35,165 nucleotides of DNA from Candidatus Bacteroides intestinavium (GTDB lineage: Bacteria > Bacteroidota > Bacteroidia > Bacteroidales > Bacteroidaceae), in assembly GCA_019118325.1 (NCBI GenBank), contig DWZE01000132.1:1-35165 (forward strand). Reading direction: 5' to 3'. The notes under the pieces are model-generated. The model was not told the DNA's origin. It ran no database searches and saw only the letters and a list, made by a program, of their open reading frames with translations. The translations under genes and the position numbers were made by a program. Shown piece by piece: positions 1 to 8,747 of this stretch (positions are counted from its first letter, which is position 1; every line of letters begins with the position of its first letter).

Positions 1-60
1 GTGTACATCGTCGGCAACAAGGAGGCGGAAGAGAAGTTTTTTTTCATAGTTAAGGTTTAG
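1..60 (+). CDS. C-terminal end of an unidentified protein (partial)
   Basis: The first frame is open from the window edge to a TAG at 58-60 and gives 19 residues ending in EEKFFFIVKV. Its first dozen codons almost all end in G or C, as in the neighbouring real genes, and the other two frames are not biased this way. A strong intrinsic terminator follows 15 bases later. This is therefore the true 3' end of a plus-strand gene whose body lies outside the window. The fragment is too short to assign to a family. Confidence 0.65.
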   Translation: MYIVGNKEAEEKFFFIVKV

Positions 61-75
61 GTTAAAAACAATGAA

Positions 76-102
76 GGGTAGCTGGGAAGCTGCCCTTTTT
101 TT
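76..102 (+). terminator. Intrinsic terminator of the upstream partial gene
   Basis: An 8-bp stem (GGGTAGCT at 76-83 paired with AGCTGCCC at 88-95, one G-T wobble) with a GGGA loop is followed directly by seven T residues. It sits 15 bases after the TAG of the partial gene and before the next promoter, so it is a textbook rho-independent terminator. Confidence 0.9.
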
Positions 103-157
103 ATGCCCCTGCGTGCGTCTTTTTCCGGAAAAGCATGGCGGACACGGATTTTATCCG

Positions 158-165
158 TAACTTTG
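158..165 (+). promoter_or_regulatory. Bacteroidetes -7 box for the small membrane protein gene
   Basis: TAACTTTG matches TAnnTTTG exactly. The expected transcription start falls near 169-171, about 13-15 bases before the ATG at 184. This argues against the upstream in-frame ATG at 103, which would lie upstream of the transcript start. No clear -33 TTTG was seen at the usual spacing. Confidence 0.6.
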
Positions 166-183
166 GGCGGAAATAACGGAACT

Positions 184-564
184 ATGGAAGATGTACTGAA
201 ATTTTTGGTGATTATCGCCGTCATTGCCGTAGGCATCGTGAAGCAATACAACAAGGAGGCCAGGAAGAAAAACACAACCGCCGCCCCCGCCGGCATGCCG
301 CCTGTGCCCGAAGACGCGGACACCGACAGCCCCCTGCCGCCCCGCCGCACTACGGCGGACAGTGAGCCTTTCATCCCCCGCTACGAGCCCGCCAGGCCGA
401 TGCCGCCCAAGCCCCGCCGCACGGCCAGACCCTCGGCCGCCGCAACGCCGCCACCCCGGCCTGCGGACACGGAAGCCGGCGAGGGGGAATATGCCATCCG
501 CTCGGCCGAAGACGCCCGCCGCGCCATTGTGTGGGGCGAGATACTGAAACGGAAGTACGAATGA
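184..564 (+). CDS. Small membrane-anchored protein with proline-rich tail, function unknown
   Basis: The product is 126 residues. Residues 5-20 form one hydrophobic helix (FLVIIAVIAVGIV) right after the start, followed by a basic stretch (KQYNKEARKKN). A long proline/alanine/arginine-rich, probably disordered region follows, and the last ~25 residues look ordered (SAEDARRAIVWGEILKRKYE). This fits an N-terminally anchored protein with a soluble tail on one side of the inner membrane. I chose the ATG at 184 over the in-frame ATG at 103 because a -7 box lies at 158-165. The CoA-transferase gene follows after 63 bases on the same strand and may share its transcript. I do not recognise a family. 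Confidence 0.65.
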   Translation: MEDVLKFLVIIAVIAVGIVKQYNKEARKKNTTAAPAGMPPVPEDADTDSPLPPRRTTADSEPFIPRYEPARPMPPKPRRTARPSAAATPPPRPADTEAGEGEYAIRSAEDARRAIVWGEILKRKYE

Positions 565-627
565 GCGCCGCCCGGCACCGACACAGCGAACTGTATCATT
601 AACAACAATATAAAAAACAACACTATT

Positions 628-2124
628 ATGTCATTCAACCGCATTTCGGCAGCAGAAGCTGCCAGCCTCATCAAGCACGGCTACAACATCGGCCTGAGCG
701 GATTCACACCCGCCGGCACGGCTAAAGCCGTGACAGCCGAACTGGCCAAGATAGCAGAAGCAGAACACGCCAAGGGCAACCCCTTCCAGGTGGGCATCTT
801 CACAGGTGCCTCGACGGGCGAATCGTGTGACGGCGTGCTGACCCGTGCCAAGGCCATCCGCTACCGCGCACCCTACACCACCAACAAGGATTTCCGCGCG
901 GCCGTAAACAATGGCGAGATTGCCTACAACGACATCCACCTCTCGCAAATGGCGCAGGAGCTGCGCTACGGCTTCATGGGCAAGGTGAACGTGGCCATCA
1001 TAGAGGCCTGCGAGGTGACCGATGACGGCAAAATCTACCTCACCGCCGCCGGAGGCATTGCCCCCACCGTGTGCCGCCTGGCCGACCAAATCATCGTGGA
1101 ACTGAACGCTGCCCACAGCAAGGCGGCCATGGGACTGCACGACGTGTACGAGCCCCTCGACCCACCCTACCGCCGCGAGATTCCCATCTATAAGCCCAAC
1201 GACCGCATCGGCCTGCCCTACATACAGGTAGACCCCAAAAAGATTGTGGGCATCGTGGAGACTAACTGGCCCGACGAGGCACGCGCCTTCTCGGCTGCCG
1301 ACCCCGTGACCGACCAGATAGGCCGCAACGTGGCAGACTTCCTCGTGGCCGACATGAAGCGGGGCATTATCCCCAGCACCTTCCTGCCCCTGCAGTCGGG
1401 CGTGGGCAACATTGCCAACGCCGTGCTGGGCGCCTTGGGACACAGCACCGCCATACCGGCCTTCAACATCTACACCGAAGTTATCCAGAACGCCGTGATA
1501 GGCCTGATACGCGACGGCCGCGTGAAGTTTGCCTCCGGCTGCTCGCTCACCGTGACCAACGACTGCCTCAACGAGGTGTACAGCGACATGCAGTTCTTTG
1601 GCGACAAGCTGGTGCTCCGCCCGTCGGAGATATCCAACAGCCCCGAGATTGTGCGCCGCTTGGGCATCATCTCCATCAATACCGCCATCGAGGCAGACAT
1701 CTACGGCAACGTGAACTCCACCCACATCGGCGGCACGAAGATGATGAACGGCATCGGCGGCAGCGGCGACTTCACGCGCAACGCCTACATCTCCATCTTC
1801 ACCTGCCCGTCGGTCACCAAGGAAGGCCGCATCAGCGCCATCGTGCCCATGGTGTCGCACCACGACCACTCGGAACACGACGTGAACATCATCGTCACCG
1901 AGCAGGGTGTGGCCGACTTGCGTGGCAAGAGCCCGAAAGAACGCGCACAGACCATCATAGAGAACTGCGTGCACCCCGACTACAAGAACATCCTTTGGGA
2001 CTACCTGAAGCTGACCGACGGCAAGGCTCAGACCCCGCACGCCATCCGTGCCGCCCTAGGCATGCACGCCGAGCTGGCCAAGAGCGGCGACATGCGCAAC
2101 ACCGACTGGGCACAGTATGCGTAA
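628..2124 (+). CDS. Acetyl-CoA hydrolase/transferase family protein (succinyl-CoA:acetate/propionate CoA-transferase type)
   Basis: The 498-residue length and sequence fit the class I CoA-transferase family that includes AarC and YgfH/ScpC. These enzymes move CoA between succinate and acetate or propionate through a glutamyl-CoA intermediate. The N-terminal half opens with an ISAAEAASLIKHG segment and a glycine-rich GLSGFTPAGTAK turn. The C-terminal half carries QSGVGNIANAV and then YTEVIQ, whose Glu284 is the likely catalytic nucleophile by analogy with AarC. GGIGGSGDF and the late VTEQGVADLRGKSPKERA are also typical of the family. In a Bacteroides-like fermenter it would link succinyl-CoA to acetate or propionate release in the cytosol. 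The exact acyl donor and acceptor cannot be read from sequence. An A-rich leader without a Shine-Dalgarno sequence precedes the ATG. Confidence 0.9.
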   Translation: MSFNRISAAEAASLIKHGYNIGLSGFTPAGTAKAVTAELAKIAEAEHAKGNPFQVGIFTGASTGESCDGVLTRAKAIRYRAPYTTNKDFRAAVNNGEIAYNDIHLSQMAQELRYGFMGKVNVAIIEACEVTDDGKIYLTAAGGIAPTVCRLADQIIVELNAAHSKAAMGLHDVYEPLDPPYRREIPIYKPNDRIGLPYIQVDPKKIVGIVETNWPDEARAFSAADPVTDQIGRNVADFLVADMKRGIIPSTFLPLQSGVGNIANAVLGALGHSTAIPAFNIYTEVIQNAVIGLIRDGRVKFASGCSLTVTNDCLNEVYSDMQFFGDKLVLRPSEISNSPEIVRRLGIISINTAIEADIYGNVNSTHIGGTKMMNGIGGSGDFTRNAYISIFTCPSVTKEGRISAIVPMVSHHDHSEHDVNIIVTEQGVADLRGKSPKERAQTIIENCVHPDYKNILWDYLKLTDGKAQTPHAIRAALGMHAELAKSGDMRNTDWAQYA

Positions 2125-2131
2125 GGCAGTG

Positions 2132-2211
2132 ATTAGCGGTTAGTGATGAGTGGTTAATGGCAAAAGGCGTAAACAACACCTGCCACTAACCGCTCATCAC
2201 TCAACACTAAT
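2132..2211. repeat. Imperfect 31-bp inverted repeat built of GTTAGTGAT-like units
   Basis: The arm at 2132-2162 pairs with 2181-2211 at 26 of 31 positions, leaving an 18-base loop. Both arms consist of degenerate short units (TTAGTG on the left, CACTAA on the right), and further CACTAA/CACTTA units run on to about 2245. It begins 7 bases after the CoA-transferase stop and could act as a transcription terminator or processing hairpin, although no T-run follows. A relative of the same design lies at 15497-15541. Confidence 0.65.
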
Positions 2212-2261
2212 CCCTAAACACTAACCACTTATCACTTAACACCTCCCCCTCTCCTACCCCT

Positions 2262-3419
2262 ATGGAAAAAACTACTTCCGCAGCCTTTGCGGACTCCAAA
2301 CCCCACTATGAATTGTTGGACGGACTGCGTGGCGTGGCGGCACTGGTCGTCATGTGGTACCACGTTTTTGAAGGCTTTGCCACCAGCCCCATCGACCAGG
2401 GCTTCAACCACGGCTACCTGGCTGTGGACTTCTTCTTCATCCTCTCCGGCTTTGTCATTGGCTATGCTTACGACGACCGCTGGAAAAAGACTCTCACCAC
2501 CCGCGAGTTTTTCAAGCGACGGCTCATACGCTTGCACCCCATGGTCATCATGGGCGTGGTGCTGGGCGCCATCACCTACTGGGTGCAGGGCTGCGAGCGG
2601 TGGGACGGCTCACATGTGGCCACCTCGATGGTGATGCTGGCCATGCTGCTCAACCTCTTCCTCATCCCCGTGGCTCCCGGCGCAGCAGCCGACGTGCGGG
2701 GCAACAGCGAAATGTATCCGCTGAACGGGCCCAACTGGTCGCTGTTTTTTGAGTACATAGGCAACATACTCTACGCCCTCTTCATCCGGCGGCTGTCCAC
2801 CCGCTGGCTGGCGGTACTGGTGGCCTTGGCCGGCGCAGGGCTGGCGGGCTATGCCATAGGCAACGGCTCGGGATACGGGCACCTAGGTGTGGGCTGGTCG
2901 TTGGCAGGTACCAACTTTCCCGGGGGCATGCTGCGGTTGCTCTTCGCCTTCTCGGCAGGGCTGCTGATGTCGCGCGTGTTCAAGCCGGTGCACATTCGCG
3001 GAGCGTTCTGGCTGTGCAGCCTGGCCGTGGTCGTACTGCTCTCCATGCCCCATGTGGGCGGGGCGGAGAGGCTTTGGCTCAACGGGCTGTACGACTCGGT
3101 GTGCGTCATCCTCATCTTCCCCCTGCTGGTGTGGCTGGGTGCGTCGGGCAAGGCCACGGATAGCGGCACCTCGCGCGTGTGCAAGTTCTGCGGGGACATC
3201 TCTTATCCGGTGTACGTGGTGCACTATCCCTTCATGTACCTGTTCTACGCCTGGCTGTGGGGAGGCGAGGAGAAGATACCCTTCTCGCAGGCATGGCCCG
3301 CAGCCCTGCTGGTGTTCTTCGGCAGCATCGCCCTGACTTATCTTATCCTGAAGATGTACGACGAGCCTGTGCGCCGTTGGTTGGCACGGAGATTCTTGAA
3401 GCAGAAGTCAAGAAGTTAA
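2262..3419 (+). CDS. Acyltransferase 3 family membrane protein (OafA/YrhL type)
   Basis: The product is 385 residues with about ten hydrophobic segments, the usual size of a transmembrane acyltransferase-3 domain. The family signature is clear: LLDGLRGVAALVVMWYHVF near residues 19-37, with the conserved Arg and catalytic His of the first helix, then YLAVDFFFILSGFVIGY. A late CGDISYPVYVVHYPFMY segment is also characteristic. Members transfer acetyl or other acyl groups from the cytoplasm to sugars or other acceptors at the cell surface, for example O-antigen or peptidoglycan. The acceptor cannot be predicted here. The dacB gene follows after 37 bases, so the two may be co-transcribed. No SGNH domain is attached. 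Confidence 0.88.
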   Translation: MEKTTSAAFADSKPHYELLDGLRGVAALVVMWYHVFEGFATSPIDQGFNHGYLAVDFFFILSGFVIGYAYDDRWKKTLTTREFFKRRLIRLHPMVIMGVVLGAITYWVQGCERWDGSHVATSMVMLAMLLNLFLIPVAPGAAADVRGNSEMYPLNGPNWSLFFEYIGNILYALFIRRLSTRWLAVLVALAGAGLAGYAIGNGSGYGHLGVGWSLAGTNFPGGMLRLLFAFSAGLLMSRVFKPVHIRGAFWLCSLAVVVLLSMPHVGGAERLWLNGLYDSVCVILIFPLLVWLGASGKATDSGTSRVCKFCGDISYPVYVVHYPFMYLFYAWLWGGEEKIPFSQAWPAALLVFFGSIALTYLILKMYDEPVRRWLARRFLKQKSRS

Positions 3420-3438
3420 GAAGACAGAAGTCAAGAAG
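3402..3438 (+). repeat. 14-bp direct repeat across the acyltransferase stop codon
   Basis: CAGAAGTCAAGAAG occurs at 3402-3415 and again at 3425-3438, 23 bases apart. The first copy encodes the last residues of the acyltransferase and the second is in the gap before dacB. The pattern suggests slippage or a short purine-rich intergenic repeat that has extended the C-terminus (KQKSRS). Confidence 0.6.
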
Positions 3439-3456
3439 AAAAGAAATACGGAATTT

Positions 3457-4902
3457 ATGAAGAAAGCAATACTCAGCCTGCTGCTTGCAGCCTGCACCCT
3501 TACCCTTGCCGCACAGGAGGCGGCAGCGGATTCCCTCCATACCGACACCCTCACCCTGGCCCAACGCCTCGACTCGCTGGTGGCAAAAAACATGCCCCAA
3601 GGCTCCAACGTGGGCATCGCCATCTACGACCTTACGGCAGGCCGACCCGTCTACGACTACCAGGCCGACCGCCTGTCGCGCCCGGCCAGCACCATGAAGT
3701 TGCTCACCGCCATCGCCGCCCTGTCGCACCCCGACGCACGCGATCCCTTCCGCACTGAAGTGTGGTACCAAGGCACCGTGCAGGCCGATACCCTGCGGGG
3801 AGACCTCTACGTGGTGGGCGGCTTCGACCCCGAGTTTGACGACGAGGCGCTCGACTCGCTGGTGGAGGCCGTGGCCCGCCTGCCCTTCTCCGCCATCAAG
3901 GGCAAGGTGTATGGCGACGTGTCGATGAAAGACTCCCTGCACTGGGGCAGCGGCTGGCTGTGGGACGACAACCCCTCGGCCTTCCAGCCCTACCTCTCGC
4001 CCCTGATGCTGGAGAAAGGCGTGGTCACCGTCACCGCCCGGCCCGCCGAGCGCGGCATGCCCGCCCTGCTGAAGTGCACCCCCGCCTCCACCTACTACCA
4101 CTTAGTGAACCGCACCGAAAGCCGCACGCCCCGGGCCGGAGGCTTCCGCCTGACGCGCGACTGGATGCACAACAGCAATACGCTCGTGGCCACGGGCAAT
4201 GTGGGCGGGCGCACGGCACGCGTCATCAACATCTACTCCTCGCAAGACTTCTTCATGCACACCTTCGTGGAGCGGCTGCAAGACCGTGGCATGGTGGCCG
4301 ACCCGCTCTACGGCTTCCGCGAATTCCATCCGGACAGCCTCTCAGTGCGCGTGGCAGTGCACGAAACGTCCATGCAGGCCGTGCTCGACCAATGCCTCAA
4401 GGAGAGCGACAACCTCAACGCCGAGGCCCTGCTCTACCGCCTGGGCAAACAAACCACCGGCCGGCGCTACATCACGGCCGACGACGGCCTGGACGCCGTG
4501 GCCCGCCTGATAGAACAGCTGGGCCTCAACCCCGACGACTACAACCTGGCCGACGGCTGCGGGCTGTCGCACTACGACTATGTGACCCCCGAGCTGCTGG
4601 TAGCCCTGCTGCGCTACGCCTACAGCCGCACCAACGTGTTCCAATCGCTCTACAAAGCCCTGCCCGTCAGCGGCATCGACGGCACCCTGGAGCACCGCAT
4701 GGGCTACCGCACGCCCGGCTTCCGCCGCGTGCATGCCAAGACGGGCACCTACACCGGCGTGAGCTGCCTGGCCGGCTACCTGCAAGCCAAGAACGGCCAT
4801 TGGGTGGCCTTCGCCATCATGAACCAGAACACGCTGTCGGGAAGAAAGGCCCGCAAGTTCCAGGACACCCTATGCACCGAGGTGATTACGGGGTTGCGCT
4901 GA
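3457..4902 (+). CDS. dacB: D-alanyl-D-alanine carboxypeptidase/endopeptidase, PBP4 class (peptidase S13)
   Basis: The product is 481 residues with a clear signal peptide (residues 1-19, LLLAACTLTLAAQ), so it acts in the periplasm on peptidoglycan. All three penicillin-binding motifs are present in order: STMK with nucleophile Ser78 and Lys81, SDN at 317-319, and KTG at 428-430. The long insert between the first two motifs is typical of class C low-molecular-mass PBPs (family S13). The enzyme cleaves terminal D-alanine and often also D-Ala-meso-DAP cross-links, which matters for wall remodelling. The start at 3457 is supported by the signal peptide. It follows the acyltransferase gene by 37 bases, consistent with an envelope-related transcription unit. 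Confidence 0.93.
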   Translation: MKKAILSLLLAACTLTLAAQEAAADSLHTDTLTLAQRLDSLVAKNMPQGSNVGIAIYDLTAGRPVYDYQADRLSRPASTMKLLTAIAALSHPDARDPFRTEVWYQGTVQADTLRGDLYVVGGFDPEFDDEALDSLVEAVARLPFSAIKGKVYGDVSMKDSLHWGSGWLWDDNPSAFQPYLSPLMLEKGVVTVTARPAERGMPALLKCTPASTYYHLVNRTESRTPRAGGFRLTRDWMHNSNTLVATGNVGGRTARVINIYSSQDFFMHTFVERLQDRGMVADPLYGFREFHPDSLSVRVAVHETSMQAVLDQCLKESDNLNAEALLYRLGKQTTGRRYITADDGLDAVARLIEQLGLNPDDYNLADGCGLSHYDYVTPELLVALLRYAYSRTNVFQSLYKALPVSGIDGTLEHRMGYRTPGFRRVHAKTGTYTGVSCLAGYLQAKNGHWVAFAIMNQNTLSGRKARKFQDTLCTEVITGLR

Positions 4903-4935
4903 ACCACAGTAATCTATCCTAACACCCTTCGCACC

Positions 4936-4968
4936 TACCCCATTCGTACCCGAGTCGTACCCCATTCG
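4936..4968 (+). repeat. Two copies of an 11-bp motif at 22-bp spacing
   Basis: TACCCCATTCG starts at 4936 and again at 4958. The flanking bases are also partly repeated (CGTACC/CGGTACTCG). It lies in the 171-base gap between the convergent dacB and lpd genes. No strong terminator hairpin with a T-run was found in this gap. Confidence 0.55.
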
Positions 4969-5073
4969 GTACTCGTTCGGTCGTGCTTCGGCCCTATGGA
5001 ACGGAAAAAGACCGGACAAAGCAGCACGGGGGTAGAACCGGAACAGGACTGAAACAAAAGCTCCGTCTGCCGC

Positions 5074-6423
5074 TTACAGCACTTCCCTGAATATCTCGCC
5101 CACCGTGGGATGCGGGAAAACCACACGTTTCCACTCCTCTGCCGTGAGGCCGAGGTCTATGGCCATGGCAGCCAGGGTGATGATTTCCGAAGCGGGGTTG
5201 CCCAGCACATGCGCGCCAAGCACTTTGCCGTCGGCCTCGCCCAGCAGCACTTTGCACACGCCGTTCACCCCCTCGTTTTCTGCTACAAAGCGGCCGGAGT
5301 AGGCCATGGGGAGCCGCACCGCGCGGTAGGGCGTGCCTTTCTGCCGGAGGGATTCTTCCGTTTCGCCTACGCCCGCCACTTCGGGATTGGTGTACACCAC
5401 GCCGGGAATGGCGCGGTAGCTCATCGCGTCGACACGACCCAGGATGTCGTGCACAGCCACCTCAGCCTCACGCACGGCGGTATGCGCCAGCAGGGAATGC
5501 CCGTTGAGGTCGCCGCAGGCATACACGCCGGGCAAGGAGGTGCGCATGCAGTCGTCCACCACGATGTGGCCACGCGCGTCGCGCTGCAGCGGCAGGTGTT
5601 CCAGCCCGAAGCCCTGCACTACGGGGCGGCGACCTACACTCATCAGCAGCCGTTCCGCTTCTATGCACTCCGGACAGTCGCCTTCCAAGTGAACGCTGAT
5701 GCCACCCTCAGTCTGCCCTACCCCTACTACTTTGGCCTTCAAGTGGAAAACAATGCCACGCTTGGCATACTCGGCGCGCAGCAGGGCGGAGAGTTCACGG
5801 TCCATGTTGCCAAGAATCTCGTCCATCATCTCCACCACCGTCACCTTTGTGCCCAGGCTGTTGAAGAAGGAGGCAAACTCCATGCCGATGACCCCGCCGC
5901 CCACAATGACAAGCGATGCAGGCAGCTGCTTGCACTCCAATGCCTCGCGGTGCGTCCAGTAGGGCACATCGGCCAGTCCGGCAATAGGCGGGATGAAGGT
6001 TTCCGAGCCGGTACAAAGCAGCAGGTTGGCACACTCGTACACGGTATCTGCGCAACGCACATGGTGCGGGTCGACTACCTCGGCCTCGCCCGTCACTACC
6101 GTTACCCCGGCAGCCGTGAGTTTCGCCTTGACGCCCAGCACCAACTTGCGCACCACCTTCTGCTTGCGCGCAATGATTTTGGGCAGGTCGAACGACACCT
6201 CGCCGGCACTGACGGCATATTTCTGCGCATGGCGCGCGCTGTCGTACGTCTTGGCGGAATACAACAATGTCTTGGTGGGTATACAGCCCTCGTTGAGGCA
6301 CACGCCCCCCAGGCTCCGCTTCTCGAAAAGGACGACACTCAAGCCAGCGCGTCCGGCAGCTTCGGCGGCAGTGTAGCCCGCAGGCCCCCCGCCGATGATG
6401 GCAAGTTGATAAGTAGTTTCCAT
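5074..6423 (-). CDS. lpdA: Dihydrolipoyl dehydrogenase (E3)
   Basis: The product is 449 residues, close to the usual E3 length. It opens with the FAD-binding GGGPAG at 11-16 and has the redox-active disulfide motif GGVCLNEGCIPTK with Cys42 and Cys47. A second dinucleotide fold (VIVGGGVIGMEFAS) binds NAD. The C-terminal HPTVGE (His438 and Glu443) supplies the catalytic base pair from the partner subunit. It reoxidises dihydrolipoamide on 2-oxoacid dehydrogenase or glycine-cleavage complexes. No other subunit of such a complex is nearby, so the partner is unknown. I chose the ATG at 6423 because a promoter with both boxes lies at 6455-6485 and a longer in-frame start at 6477 would precede the transcript start. 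Confidence 0.93.
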   Translation of the reverse strand: METTYQLAIIGGGPAGYTAAEAAGRAGLSVVLFEKRSLGGVCLNEGCIPTKTLLYSAKTYDSARHAQKYAVSAGEVSFDLPKIIARKQKVVRKLVLGVKAKLTAAGVTVVTGEAEVVDPHHVRCADTVYECANLLLCTGSETFIPPIAGLADVPYWTHREALECKQLPASLVIVGGGVIGMEFASFFNSLGTKVTVVEMMDEILGNMDRELSALLRAEYAKRGIVFHLKAKVVGVGQTEGGISVHLEGDCPECIEAERLLMSVGRRPVVQGFGLEHLPLQRDARGHIVVDDCMRTSLPGVYACGDLNGHSLLAHTAVREAEVAVHDILGRVDAMSYRAIPGVVYTNPEVAGVGETEESLRQKGTPYRAVRLPMAYSGRFVAENEGVNGVCKVLLGEADGKVLGAHVLGNPASEIITLAAMAIDLGLTAEEWKRVVFPHPTVGEIFREVL

Positions 6424-6454
6424 ACGATTCAAAGTAATTCCAGGTTTTGAAGCT

Positions 6455-6485
6455 GCAAGATAGGAAAAGTATTTCAAAGTTCAAA
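6455..6485 (-). promoter_or_regulatory. Promoter of lpd
   Basis: On the minus strand a TTTG (6485-6482) is followed after exactly 19 bases by TATCTTG (6462-6456), a one-base-short variant of TAnnTTTG. The spacing is the Bacteroidetes optimum. The predicted start lies near 6451, about 28 bases before the ATG. Confidence 0.5.
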
Positions 6486-6513
6486 ATCTGTCATGGAACT
6501 CCATTTTTAATAA

Positions 6514-6522
6514 TACCTTTGC
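6514..6522 (+). promoter_or_regulatory. -7 box of the TonB receptor gene
   Basis: TACCTTTGC matches TAnnTTTG plus a pyrimidine exactly. It implies a leader of about 60 bases. The leader contains a small inverted repeat (ATACCA about 6 bases after the box, TGGTAT further on). The leader is too short for a cobalamin riboswitch. Confidence 0.65.
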
Positions 6523-6586
6523 ACGCACATACCAAGACCTATGTGGTATTGGCATACATTAATCAACTATTTTAATTTAAGTAACA

Positions 6587-8641
6587 ATGAAGAAAAAAAG
6601 CATGAAAAGGCTCAGTAGTGCCGTACGTTTCAAGTACTTCACCCGACGCCCGTATGCTGTTTTCCGCAGCTTGAAACTGGAGGTGAACATCGGTGTGCTT
6701 GTCATCCCGATGCTGGCATTTGCCAACACCCAATCGGTTTCCGCACAGGTAGAAAACAAGACCCGGGAAATGCAGTACGAGTTGGAGGAAGTAAGCGTCA
6801 CGGGCACGCGTGTCCCCACAGCCCTGGGGCAGGCGGCGCGCATGGTAACTGTGCTCGACCGCGACGACATCGCCGCCGCGCCCGCACAAAGTGTGAACGA
6901 CTTGTTGAAGTACGCCGTTGGCATCGATGTCCGCCAACGGGGCGACATGGGAGTACAAACGGACATCAGCATCCGCGGGGGAACGTTCGACCAAATCTCC
7001 ATCCTTCTGAACGGCATCAACATCTGCGACCCCCAGACCGGCCACAACGCCGCCGATTTTCCTGTAGACATTAATGAGATTGAACGCATCGAAGTGCTCG
7101 AAGGCCCTGCCGGCCGCGTGTACGGCACCTCGTCGTTGGTGGGCGCCATCAACATCGTGACCCGCATCGACGCGCAAAGCGGCATGGAGCTTCATGCCGA
7201 AGGGGGCTCGTACGGCTTCTTCCACGGCGGGGGACATGCCAGCTTCGCGGGCAAGGCGCACAGTCACCAGGTGTCGGGCAGCTACGCGCGCAGCGACGGC
7301 TTCAGCCGCAATGCCGCCGGCAGCCTGAACAGCGACTTCCGCCGGGGCAAAGCCTTCTACCAAGGGCGGTATGCCGACGAGCGGATGAACGTGCAGTGGC
7401 ACGCGGGCTTCACCCAGAAGGACTACGGGGCAAACACGTTTTACAGCGCGAAGTACGACGACCAGTTCGAGCATACGCGCAAGTACTTCACCGCCATACA
7501 GGCAGAAACAACAGGCACGGCCTACCGCTTCCGCCCGGCCGTCTACTGGAACCGATCGGAAGACCGCTTCGAGTTGGTGCGCGGACGTCCGGAAACCGTG
7601 CCCTTCAACTACCACCGCACCGACGTGTACGGGCTGAACCTGAACAACACGCTGGAAACCCCGCTGGGCAAGACGGCCTTCGGCGCGGAGCTGCGCAACG
7701 AGGGCATCATCAGCACCACGCTGGGCGAACCGCTGCAAACGCCCCGTCCAGCCCCAGCAGGCGGACAGTACACCGTGGGGCTGAACCGCACGAACCTGAG
7801 CTTCCACCTGGAGCACAACATCCTGTGGCGGGGACTGACGCTCTCGGCAGGCGTCATCGCCGTGAAGAACACGGGCAACGAGATGAACTTCCGCTTCTAC
7901 CCCGGGGCAGACATCAGTTGGCGCTTCGTCCGCAACTGGAAGCTGTATGCCTCGTTCAACACCTCGCTGCGCATGCCCACCTTCACCGAGCTCTACTACA
8001 CGGTGGACGGATACCAGGCCGACAAGAATCTGAAACCGGAAGAAATGACGGCCTACGAGGCGGGCGTGAAATACCTCACCCCCGGCATACAGGGCACCGC
8101 CACCGTGTACCACTACCGAGGCACCAACCTGATAGACTGGATAAAAGACCTGTCGGAAGGCACGGACGCCCCCTGGCAGTCGGTCAACCACGCCCGCGTC
8201 AACACTACCGGGGTGGAAACCTCGCTGCAAATGGATTTCGATGAACTGTGGCATGCCCAAAAAGTGCTGCGCAGGCTGTCGGTGGCCTATGCCTACATCC
8301 ACCAGGACAAGCGGACGGAAAGGGACGTGCAGTCGCGCTACGCGCTGGAGTACCTGCGCCACAAAGTGGTGGCACAAGCCGGCTTCCGCCTGTGGCGCAG
8401 GCTGGAACTGCACCTGTCCTACCGCTGGCAGGACCGCACGGGCAACTACGAGCACGACGGCCGCATGCGCCCCTACCGCCCCTACTCGCTGATTGACGCC
8501 CGCCTGTCGTGGGACGACGCCCGCTTCCGCCTCTACGCCGAAGCCAACAACCTGCTCAATAAGACGTATTACGACTACGGCAACATCCCGCAGCCCGGCA
8601 TCTGGGTGCGGGCAGGAGCCGTGTGGAGGATCAGTTGGTAG
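6587..8641 (+). CDS. TonB-dependent outer-membrane receptor (BtuB/CirA-like)
   Basis: The product is 684 residues. It starts with an unusually long export region: basic residues 1-30 containing RRPYAVFRSLK, a hydrophobic stretch (IGVLVIPMLAFA), then cleavage near SVSAQ around residue 49. A TonB-box-like EEVSVTGTRVP follows. The plug domain (about 70-180) has the usual SIRGGTFDQISILLNG and RIEVLEGPAGRVYGT blocks. The rest alternates aromatic and polar residues as in a 22-strand barrel, with LRMPTFTELYYT and a C-terminus ending in aromatic VWRISW. Such receptors import cofactors, siderophores or small glycans using TonB energy. It is a stand-alone receptor with no SusD partner, so a cobalamin- or metal-chelate-type substrate is more likely than a glycan, but this is inference. 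It has its own promoter. Confidence 0.9.
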   Translation: MKKKSMKRLSSAVRFKYFTRRPYAVFRSLKLEVNIGVLVIPMLAFANTQSVSAQVENKTREMQYELEEVSVTGTRVPTALGQAARMVTVLDRDDIAAAPAQSVNDLLKYAVGIDVRQRGDMGVQTDISIRGGTFDQISILLNGINICDPQTGHNAADFPVDINEIERIEVLEGPAGRVYGTSSLVGAINIVTRIDAQSGMELHAEGGSYGFFHGGGHASFAGKAHSHQVSGSYARSDGFSRNAAGSLNSDFRRGKAFYQGRYADERMNVQWHAGFTQKDYGANTFYSAKYDDQFEHTRKYFTAIQAETTGTAYRFRPAVYWNRSEDRFELVRGRPETVPFNYHRTDVYGLNLNNTLETPLGKTAFGAELRNEGIISTTLGEPLQTPRPAPAGGQYTVGLNRTNLSFHLEHNILWRGLTLSAGVIAVKNTGNEMNFRFYPGADISWRFVRNWKLYASFNTSLRMPTFTELYYTVDGYQADKNLKPEEMTAYEAGVKYLTPGIQGTATVYHYRGTNLIDWIKDLSEGTDAPWQSVNHARVNTTGVETSLQMDFDELWHAQKVLRRLSVAYAYIHQDKRTERDVQSRYALEYLRHKVVAQAGFRLWRRLELHLSYRWQDRTGNYEHDGRMRPYRPYSLIDARLSWDDARFRLYAEANNLLNKTYYDYGNIPQPGIWVRAGAVWRISW

Positions 8642-8685
8642 CCCTACCATCACCCTCCCGGTAGCCTACCATCGCTACCAGCCTG

Positions 8686-8719
8686 GCTTAGTATCGCTAC
8701 CACGGTGGCGATACTAAGC
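8686..8719. terminator. 16-bp stem hairpin between convergent genes
   Basis: GCTTAGTATCGCTACC at 8686-8701 and GGTGGCGATACTAAGC at 8704-8719 are complementary apart from one T-G wobble, with only two bases between them. The practical loop is therefore four bases. It lies between the TonB receptor (ends 8641) and the minus-strand PH-domain gene (ends 8748), so it can serve as a shared terminator, although neither side has a strong T-run. Extra CTACC units occur at 8664-8679. Confidence 0.65.
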
Positions 8720-8747
8720 TACCAAATAAGCAATATATACTTGAAAA

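Noticed and set aside
6523..6586. Cobalamin riboswitch before the BtuB-like receptor
   Set aside because: The leader is about 60 bases and the whole gap is 163 bases; neither a B12-box nor room for the ~200-base aptamer is seen.
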